Source: Bordetella parapertussis (GTDB taxonomy: Bacteria; Pseudomonadota; Gammaproteobacteria; Burkholderiales; Burkholderiaceae_C). Taken from it: a stretch of 5,143 nucleotides of DNA. Shown one piece after another: positions 1-5,143 of this stretch. The stretch spans positions 1 to 5,143 of the forward strand of contig CAMBXY010000114.1 in NCBI GenBank assembly GCA_945871945.1. The letters run 5' to 3'. Below the pieces are notes generated by a model. The model ran no database searches. It was not told the DNA's origin and was given only the letters and a program-made list of their open reading frames with translations. A program made the translations under genes and the position numbers. Each line of letters opens with the position of its first letter. Within the stretch, counting starts at the first letter, position 1.

Positions 1-1602
1 GGCCGTGGTTCGCTCAAGGTGCGTGCGCGTTGGATCATCGAAGACCTGGCCCGTGGCCAATGGCAGTTGGTGGTGACCGAGTTGCCACCCGGTGTCAGCA
101 GCCAAAAGGTGTTGGAAGAAATTGAAGAGATCACCAACCCCAAGGTGAAGACCGGCAAAAAAGCTGTGAGCCCAGAGCAAACCATGCTCAAAACCACGCT
201 GCTGGCGGTGCTTGATGGTGTGCGTGATGAGTCCAGCAAAGACGCGCCGGTACGCTTGGTGTTCGAACCGAAAACCCGCACGATTGAGCAGCAAGAACTC
301 ATCACCACCTTGTTGGCCCACACCAGTTTGGAAAGCTCTTCCTCCATCAACCTGACCATGGTCGGACTGGACGGCAGACCCGTGCCCAAGACTCTGCGTC
401 AAATGCTGGAAGAGTGGATTGCCTTCAGACAAACCACAGTACAGCGCCGTTCCCAATTCCGCTTGGACAAGGTGCTGGCGCGCATCCACATCTTGGAAGG
501 CCGCCAGTTGGTGTTGCTCAACATCGACGAGGTGATTCGCATCATCCGCCACAGCGATGAGCCCAAGCCTGCGCTGATCGAGCGCTTCAAACTCTCCGAG
601 CGCCAAGCCGACGACATTTTGGATATTCGCTTGCGCCAATTGGCCAGGTTGGAAGCCATCAAGATCGAGCAAGAGTTGAAAGAGTTACGCGAAGAGCAGG
701 GCCGTTTGGAAGATATTTTGGGCAGCGCCACTTCGTTGCGCCGCTTGATGGTCAGAGAAATCGAAGCCGACGCCAAAACCTTTGCAGATGCACGCCGCAC
801 ACTTATTCAGGCTGAGAAAAAAGCTGTGGCCGAGGTGAAAGTGATTGACGAAGCTGTCACTGTGGTGGTGTCTGCCAAAGGCTGGGTGCGTGCGCGCACC
901 GGCCACGGCCATGACCCGCTGGGCTTTGCCTTCAAAGCCGGCGACGAGCTGTACGACACCTTCGAGTGCCGCACCGTGGACCAATTCATTGCGTTTGGCT
1001 CCAATGGGCGGGTGTACTCCGTGCCTGTAGCGGCCTTGCCTGGTGCGCGTGGTGACGGCCAGCCAGTGACAACCTTGGTTGATGTGGAAGCCGGTACCCA
1101 GTTGGTGCATTACTTTGCGGGCCCTGGCACGCTCACTCTGCTGCTCAGTGGCTCGGGTGGCTATGGCTTTGTGTGTTGTATCGATAACCTCATTTCTCGC
1201 AACAAAGGTGGCAAGGCCTTCATCAGCTTGGGCGAGGGCGAGACCGTGTGTTGCCCGTCCTTGGTGGGCGGCGGCAACGGCGAAACCCCACTTCCGATTG
1301 CCACCCATGTGGCGTGTGCCTCTACGGGTGGGCGCATATTGACTTTTGCCATCAGCGAACTCAAGGCCATGGAAAAAGGTGGCCGCGGCTTGATGCTGAT
1401 CGACTTGGAAGACAAAGACAGCTTGGCGGGTGCTGCCGCCTATACCCGCAGCGTGTGCATTGTGGGTATAGGGCGCGGCGGCAAAGACCGTGAGGAAACA
1501 TTGGAAATCAGAAGTCTTAACAATGCACGTGCAGCCAGAGCCCGAAAAGGAAAAACAGCAGACCTGGGCTTTAAGCCTACGGCTGTTTTGCGGGTTGAAT
1601 AA
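1..1602 (+). CDS. parC: DNA topoisomerase IV subunit A (ParC), 5' end missing
   Basis: ParC is the DNA-cleaving subunit of topoisomerase IV (ParC2ParE2), which decatenates daughter chromosomes in the cytoplasm. The frame is open from the first base, so the gene starts upstream; 533 codons are visible, ending in TAA. The visible part begins at the GRGSLKVRARW motif that closes the breakage-reunion core, followed by the tower/coiled-coil and C-gate region (GLDGRPVPKTLRQMLEEW near window residue 122, LNIDEVIRIIR at 173-183, then DEPKPALIERF). From about residue 281 a C-terminal beta-pinwheel begins (KGWVRARTGH near 293, GYGFVC near 387, SRNKGGKAFISLGEGE near 399). These motifs and the short pinwheel match ParC better than GyrA, whose tail is longer and carries a QRRGGKG box that I do not see. 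The catalytic Tyr and quinolone-resistance region lie before the window. Compared with E. coli ParC from memory, about 18 extra residues sit around window residues 46-66. The identification is secure; the true start cannot be seen. Confidence 0.96.
   Translation, partial: GRGSLKVRARWIIEDLARGQWQLVVTELPPGVSSQKVLEEIEEITNPKVKTGKKAVSPEQTMLKTTLLAVLDGVRDESSKDAPVRLVFEPKTRTIEQQELITTLLAHTSLESSSSINLTMVGLDGRPVPKTLRQMLEEWIAFRQTTVQRRSQFRLDKVLARIHILEGRQLVLLNIDEVIRIIRHSDEPKPALIERFKLSERQADDILDIRLRQLARLEAIKIEQELKELREEQGRLEDILGSATSLRRLMVREIEADAKTFADARRTLIQAEKKAVAEVKVIDEAVTVVVSAKGWVRARTGHGHDPLGFAFKAGDELYDTFECRTVDQFIAFGSNGRVYSVPVAALPGARGDGQPVTTLVDVEAGTQLVHYFAGPGTLTLLLSGSGGYGFVCCIDNLISRNKGGKAFISLGEGETVCCPSLVGGGNGETPLPIATHVACASTGGRILTFAISELKAMEKGGRGLMLIDLEDKDSLAGAAAYTRSVCIVGIGRGGKDREETLEIRSLNNARAARARKGKTADLGFKPTAVLRVE
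1439..1472 (+). other. Potential RNA hairpin inside the 3' part of parC
   Basis: TATACCCGCA (1441-1450) pairs with TGTGGGTATA (1461-1470) with a single G-U pair, and CC 1439-1440 pairs with GG 1471-1472. This gives a 12-bp stem with a 10-nt loop. It lies in codons of the ParC pinwheel and no U-tract follows, so it is not an intrinsic terminator. The pairing is seen directly; any role (mRNA stability, pausing) is a guess and chance pairing is possible. Confidence 0.3.
1552..1589 (+). other. Potential imperfect hairpin at the extreme 3' end of parC
   Basis: AAAACAGC (1552-1559) is the exact reverse complement of GCTGTTTT (1582-1589). Between them a second short stem can form, 1565-1570 with 1574-1579 (one G-U pair, TTA loop), separated from the outer stem by an unequal internal loop. 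The structure ends 10 nt before the parC stop codon and 43 nt before the adaptor start. Its descending arm ends in TTTT, but GCGGG follows at once and the outer stem is AT-rich, so it is a poor intrinsic terminator. It may be a weak attenuator or mRNA 3'-end stabiliser, or have no function. Confidence 0.3.
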
Positions 1603-1615
1603 AACACTTTGTATT

Positions 1616-1622
1616 GAGAAAG
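1616..1622 (+). promoter_or_regulatory. Weak Shine-Dalgarno for the efflux adaptor
   Basis: GAGAAAG lies 10 nt before the ATG at 1633 and is a partial match to the anti-SD complement. It is the only purine-rich element in the 30-bp gap after parC and supports the ATG at 1633. The next in-frame ATG, at 1654, has no such element and would remove the only charged residue (Lys3) before the hydrophobic signal segment. Confidence 0.45.
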
Positions 1623-1632
1623 TAGTCGCAGT

Positions 1633-2760
1633 ATGTTGAAACAATGCTCAGTGATGCTGTGGTCTTTGGCGGTAGTTGCGGCCACTGGCACGGGCTACGT
1701 GCATGGCCAAGCGGCACCCAGCAAGGCAAGTGAACCCCGACCGGCCATGACCGTCACGGTGACACGCAGCCAAAGCCAAAATTTGTCGCAGCGCTTGAGC
1801 GCCAACGGCACGGTTGCCGCCTGGCAAGAGGCCAGCATTGGCGCAGAAATCGGCGGCTTGCGTCTCACCGAGGTTCGCGTCAATGTGGGCGACCAAGTCA
1901 AGGCCGGACAGGTGTTGGCGGTGTTCTCTACAGAAAATGTATTGGCTGAAATCAACCAAACCAAAGCCGCTTTGAATGAAGCCAAAGCGGTGGCTGCTGA
2001 AGCCCAAGCCAATGCCGACCGTGCTCGCGCCCTGCAACCCAGTGGCGTGATCAGCGCCCAACAATTCAACCAAAGCTTGACCGCTGAAGCCACCGCCAAA
2101 GCCCGTGTCGAGTCGGCCATGGCGAATATGGCGGTGCATGAATTGCGCTTGCGCCAAACCCAAGTCAAAGCCCCCGACAACGGTGTGATCTCGGCTCGCA
2201 GTGCCAGTGTGGGCGCTGTGTTGGGTCTTGGTACCGAGTTGTTCCGATTGGTGCGCGGCAACCGCTTGGAGTGGCGTGCTGAGGTGGTGTCCTCGGAGTT
2301 GTTTCAAATCAAAGCCGGGCAAAAAGTCAATATACAAGGCGCGGGTTCTGCACAGATCTTGGCTACCGTGCGCATGGTGGCACCTACCGTGGATGGGCAA
2401 AATCGTACCGGCACGGTGTTTGTTGATTTGCCCTCCAACGCCAATCAATCACTCAAGCCTGGCATGTATGCACGCGGCGAGTTCGAGTTTGGTTCCTCGG
2501 CTGCCGCCTTGGTGCCGCAACAGTCGGTGGTGATTCGCGATGGTTTTTCTCAGGTGTTTGTGGTGCAAGCCGACCAACGGGTCAAGCTCTACAAAGTCAA
2601 TTTAGGGCGTCGCCAAGGCGAGTGGCTGGAGGTCACCTCAGGTTTGCCCACAGACGCCCAAGTGGTGGTCAAAGGGGCGGGCTTTTTAACCTCGGGAGAC
2701 TTGGTCAAGGTGGTTGCTGATACGCCTGCCAGCACCTCACCTGCTCCAGCCAAGCCATGA
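1633..2760 (+). CDS. RND efflux periplasmic adaptor subunit (membrane fusion protein, HlyD/AcrA family)
   Basis: This 375-residue protein is the periplasmic adaptor that should link the RND permease encoded next to it to a TolC-type outer-membrane channel. An N-terminal signal segment (Lys3, hydrophobic core about 7-23, likely cleavage after Gly25 or Ala27) sends it to the periplasm. Cys5 lies ahead of the hydrophobic core and is not in a lipobox, so it is probably not a lipoprotein, unlike AcrA. The order is typical: beta strands and first lipoyl half with AEIGGLRLTEVRVNVGDQVK at 71-90; alanine-rich alpha-hairpin about 103-172 with its turn near LQPSGVIS (134-141); second lipoyl half with VKAPDNGVISARSASVGAVL at 178-197; beta-barrel about 210-285 including LKPGMYARGEF (274-284); and a membrane-proximal domain to about 362. 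The tail is Pro/Ala/Ser-rich and probably disordered. Its length is normal for the family. The stop overlaps the permease start, so the two are cotranscribed. Family assignment is firm; substrate is unknown. Confidence 0.93.
   Translation: MLKQCSVMLWSLAVVAATGTGYVHGQAAPSKASEPRPAMTVTVTRSQSQNLSQRLSANGTVAAWQEASIGAEIGGLRLTEVRVNVGDQVKAGQVLAVFSTENVLAEINQTKAALNEAKAVAAEAQANADRARALQPSGVISAQQFNQSLTAEATAKARVESAMANMAVHELRLRQTQVKAPDNGVISARSASVGAVLGLGTELFRLVRGNRLEWRAEVVSSELFQIKAGQKVNIQGAGSAQILATVRMVAPTVDGQNRTGTVFVDLPSNANQSLKPGMYARGEFEFGSSAAALVPQQSVVIRDGFSQVFVVQADQRVKLYKVNLGRRQGEWLEVTSGLPTDAQVVVKGAGFLTSGDLVKVVADTPASTSPAPAKP
2757..2760 (+). other. ATGA start/stop overlap between adaptor and permease
   Basis: The permease ATG (2757-2759) overlaps the adaptor TGA (2758-2760). 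The preceding 20 nt are C-rich and show no convincing Shine-Dalgarno, which points to translation of the permease by coupling to the adaptor. The start is supported by the protein: MNVSAWSIRNPVPS leads straight into the first transmembrane helix, as in other RND pumps. Confidence 0.85.
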
Positions 2761-5143
2761 ACGTCTCCGCTTGGTCTATTCGCAACCCCGTGCCCTCGGT
2801 GGTGTTGTTTGTGTTGCTCACCTTTGCCGGTTTGCTGTCCTTCAACCATATGAAGGTGCAGAACTTCCCCGACTTGGATTTGCCCACCATTGTCATTACC
2901 GCCGCTTTGCCCGGTGCAGCGCCGGTGCAAATGGAGACCGAGGTCGCGCGCAAAATAGAAAACGCGGTGGTATCGGTGTCGGGCTTGAAAAATTTGTACA
3001 CCAAAATTCAAGACGGCACGGTACTGATTTCCTGCGAATTCCGTATTGAAAAGCCGGTGCAAGAAGCATTGGACGAAGTGCGCTCGGCGGTCAATGGGGT
3101 GCGCAGCGATTTACCCCCTGATTTGCTCGACCCGGTGGTGCGCAAGCTGGAGTTCACGGGCGGGCCCGTACTGGCTTTCACTGTTGAAGCCAAAGACTTG
3201 GACGCCGAGGGTTTGAGCTGGTTTGTTGACCAAAGCGTCACCCGTCGCTTGCTCGCTGTCAAAGGTGTGGGCGCGGTCACCCGTGTGGGTGGCGTCAATC
3301 GACAAGTTGAAATTGCATTAGACCCTTTACGTTTGCAAGCTTTGCATTTGACGGTGGCCGATGTGTCCAGACAGCTGCGCCAAGTGCAAGGAGAAACCTC
3401 GGGCGGGCGTACCGATTTGGGGGGCTTTGAGCAGTCTATGCGTACCTTGGCCAATGTGGGCTCTGCGGCTGAATTGGCCGATATCGAGTTGGCTGTGGGT
3501 AACGGCAGACGCATACGTTTGCGCGATATAGCCAGCGTCAAAGACACGGTGGCAGAGCAGCGCTCCTCTGCTTTTTTGAATGGCAAACCGGTGGTTGGTT
3601 TTGAGGTGGCACGCAGTCGCGGCACCAGCGAGGTGGAGGTGGGGGATGCGGTTTTTAAAGCCTTGGCGCAATTGCAGCAAGCCCATCCAGGCACTGCTTT
3701 CACCACGGCTTTTGACTTTGTCACCCCTGTCAAAGAAGAGTACCAAGCTTCCTTGATTTTGCTCTATGAAGGCGCTTTGTTGGCGGTGTTGGTGGTGTGG
3801 TTGTTCCTGCGCAATGTCAGAGCCACTTTTGTGACTGCGGTGGCATTGCCGCTCTCAGTCATTCCGGCATTCATCGCCATGGACTACTTGGGCTTTTCTA
3901 TCAACGTCATCACTTTGTTGGCGCTGTCCTTGGTGGTGGGTATTTTGGTTGACGACGCCATCGTCGAGGTGGAGAACATCGAGCGCCACCTCTATATGGG
4001 CAAGACCCCGTTTCAAGCAGCGATGGAAGCCGCCGACGAAATTGGTTTGGCAGTCATTGCCACGACGTTCACCTTGGTAGCTGTGTTTTTACCGACGGCG
4101 TTCATGAGCGGTGTGCCGGGCAAGTTTTTCAAGCAATTTGGCTGGACTGCTGCGCTTGCGGTGTTTGCTTCCCTTGTCGTGGCAAGGGTGCTTACCCCCA
4201 TGATGTCAGCCTATATGCTCAAACCACCCAAGCATGCGGCAGTCCAACCTTTTTGGATGCCCAGCTATTTAACAATGGTGCGTTGGTGTTTGCGTCACCG
4301 TTTTTGGACAGCTTTGGCAGCAGGCGGTTTTTTTGTTGGCTCGCTGATGCTCATTCCTTTGTTGCCCACCGGTTTTATTCCAGCTGACGACAACTCGCAA
4401 ACGCAGGTGTATCTAGAGTTACCGCCCGGCTCTACTTTGAGCCAAAGCATTCAAGCCAGTGAAGTCGTGCGCCAACAGTTGCTGCAATTACCCGAAATTC
4501 AAAGCGTCTACACCACCGTGGGCGGTGGGACTGCGGGCACCGACCCTGGTATGCCCCAAGCAGCAGCGCAAGCCACTTTAGCGACTTTAACCATACAGTT
4601 GCTGCCACGCGGCGAGCGCCCCAGAAAGGGCGTCATTGAACAACGCATACGCGAGCGCTTGGGCAGTATTCCTGGCATACGTACCAAAGTGGGCTTGGGT
4701 GGTTCGGGTGAAAAATATTTGGTGATGCTCACAGGTGAAGATCCGCTGGCTTTGCAAGCCTCAGCCACTGCGTTTGTCCGAGATTTGCGCACTGTTCCAG
4801 GCTTGGGTTCCATCAATTCAAGTGCCAGTTTGGTGAGGCAAGAAATTGCCGTTCGCCCCGACTTTGCGCGTGCGGCTGATTTGGGTGTGACCAGCGCGGC
4901 CATTGGCGAGACCTTGCGTATCGCCACCGTCGGAGACTACGACGCGGCTTTGCCCAAGCTGAATTTGGCGCAACGCCAAGTGCCCATCATGGTCAGACTC
5001 GCCGACTCGGCGCGGCAAGACTTGGATGTGTTGGGTCGCTTGAATGTCCCCGGCAGCAAAGGGCCGGTGATGTTGGCTGAAGTCGCCACTTTGAGCTTGA
5101 GCGGTGGACCTGCTTTGATCGAACGCTATAACCGCACCCGCAA
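2757..5143 (+). CDS. RND efflux transporter permease (AcrB/HAE type), 3' end missing
   Basis: This is the inner-membrane pump of a tripartite RND system, exporting substrate in exchange for protons. The frame stays open to the window edge, giving 795 residues of an expected ~1020-1050. TM1 is at about 11-29, followed by the first porter domain and docking region with NFPDLDLPTIVITAALPGAA near 36-55 and GGRTDLGGFEQ near 215. A TM2-TM4 block at about 330-400 contains LLYEGALLAVLVVWLFLRN. TM4 carries VGILVDDAIVEVENIERHL with Asp399-Asp400, corresponding to the proton-relay pair Asp407/408 of AcrB. TM5 is at about 430-452 (ATTFTLVAVFLPTAFMSG), TM6 about 462-487 and TM7 about 516-538. The second periplasmic half opens with GFIPADDNSQ near 539 and has a glycine-rich loop near 589-601. 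TM8-TM12, with the Lys/Thr relay partners, are outside the window. The TM6-TM7 linker looks shorter than in AcrB. The sequence resembles HAE1 multidrug pumps rather than heavy-metal CzcA pumps, but substrate cannot be told. Confidence 0.95.
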   Translation, partial: MNVSAWSIRNPVPSVVLFVLLTFAGLLSFNHMKVQNFPDLDLPTIVITAALPGAAPVQMETEVARKIENAVVSVSGLKNLYTKIQDGTVLISCEFRIEKPVQEALDEVRSAVNGVRSDLPPDLLDPVVRKLEFTGGPVLAFTVEAKDLDAEGLSWFVDQSVTRRLLAVKGVGAVTRVGGVNRQVEIALDPLRLQALHLTVADVSRQLRQVQGETSGGRTDLGGFEQSMRTLANVGSAAELADIELAVGNGRRIRLRDIASVKDTVAEQRSSAFLNGKPVVGFEVARSRGTSEVEVGDAVFKALAQLQQAHPGTAFTTAFDFVTPVKEEYQASLILLYEGALLAVLVVWLFLRNVRATFVTAVALPLSVIPAFIAMDYLGFSINVITLLALSLVVGILVDDAIVEVENIERHLYMGKTPFQAAMEAADEIGLAVIATTFTLVAVFLPTAFMSGVPGKFFKQFGWTAALAVFASLVVARVLTPMMSAYMLKPPKHAAVQPFWMPSYLTMVRWCLRHRFWTALAAGGFFVGSLMLIPLLPTGFIPADDNSQTQVYLELPPGSTLSQSIQASEVVRQQLLQLPEIQSVYTTVGGGTAGTDPGMPQAAAQATLATLTIQLLPRGERPRKGVIEQRIRERLGSIPGIRTKVGLGGSGEKYLVMLTGEDPLALQASATAFVRDLRTVPGLGSINSSASLVRQEIAVRPDFARAADLGVTSAAIGETLRIATVGDYDAALPKLNLAQRQVPIMVRLADSARQDLDVLGRLNVPGSKGPVMLAEVATLSLSGGPALIERYNRTR

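Noticed and set aside
1588..1615. Possible sigma70 promoter (TTGCGG, 16 bp, TGTATT) before the adaptor gene
   Set aside because: Only 3 of 6 and 4 of 6 consensus bases match, and part lies in the parC coding end; too weak to annotate.
685..1644. Long antisense reading frame (319 codons) opposite parC
   Set aside because: It lies fully opposite well-conserved parC codons, its translation is His/Ala/Gln-rich without a recognisable domain, and it is explained by GC-biased codon use on the other strand.
1967..1990. Inverted repeat CCGCTTTG/CAAAGCGG with 8-nt loop in the adaptor gene
   Set aside because: It falls in the alanine/lysine-rich alpha-hairpin, where repeated Lys-Ala codons readily produce such pairs; no regulatory position or U-tract goes with it.
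1648..2448. Antisense reading frame (266 codons) opposite the adaptor gene
   Set aside because: The translation has no recognisable domain and is low in complexity; the sense strand encodes a clear membrane fusion protein.
2903..2929. Near-direct repeat of CCGGTGCA within the permease
   Set aside because: It encodes the ordinary RND motif LPGAAPVQ; the repeat is a codon coincidence.
3008..3733. Antisense reading frame (241 codons) opposite the permease gene
   Set aside because: It is Ser/Thr/Lys-rich and domain-free, and lies opposite an unmistakable RND coding sequence, so it is a shadow frame.
1..5143. Mobile element, CRISPR array, tRNA/rRNA or defence-type gene
   Set aside because: I saw no terminal inverted repeats, spaced direct repeats, tRNA-like folds or transposase/nuclease motifs; the three genes account for all but about 30 bp.

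Overview
The window reads as an ordinary, compact stretch of a proteobacterial chromosome with three same-strand genes filling almost all of it. Moderate-to-high GC, heavy use of TTG/CTG leucine codons and protein sequences that resemble Burkholderiales homologues (an RND pump starting MNVSAWSIRNPVPS; a ParC with an extra lysine-rich segment compared with E. coli) suggest a betaproteobacterium, probably Burkholderiales and perhaps Comamonadaceae. This placement rests on recalled family resemblance, not on a search.

Layout: (1) nt 1-1602, the 3' two-thirds of parC (topoisomerase IV subunit A), cut by the left edge so that the catalytic tyrosine and the quinolone-resistance-determining region lie outside. 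Two potential RNA hairpins sit in its last ~170 nt. (2) nt 1603-1632, a 30-bp gap holding only a weak ribosome binding site. (3) nt 1633-2760, a periplasmic adaptor (membrane fusion protein) of a tripartite RND efflux system. (4) nt 2757-5143, the inner-membrane RND permease (HAE/AcrB type), overlapping the adaptor by ATGA and running off the right edge after 795 residues.

Adaptor and permease should form one efflux complex: the permease takes up substrate from the periplasm or outer leaflet, driven by proton flow through its Asp-Asp pair, and the adaptor couples it to a TolC-type outer-membrane channel that is not visible here. No local regulator gene (TetR, MarR, LysR or two-component) is present, so substrate and control cannot be read from the window.

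There is no RNA gene, CRISPR array, insertion sequence, phage gene or other sign of a mobile element. I found no evidence for a previously undescribed system; the points worth a second look are the tight parC-efflux junction with its hairpins, the start of the permease without a visible Shine-Dalgarno, and small family-level structural differences.
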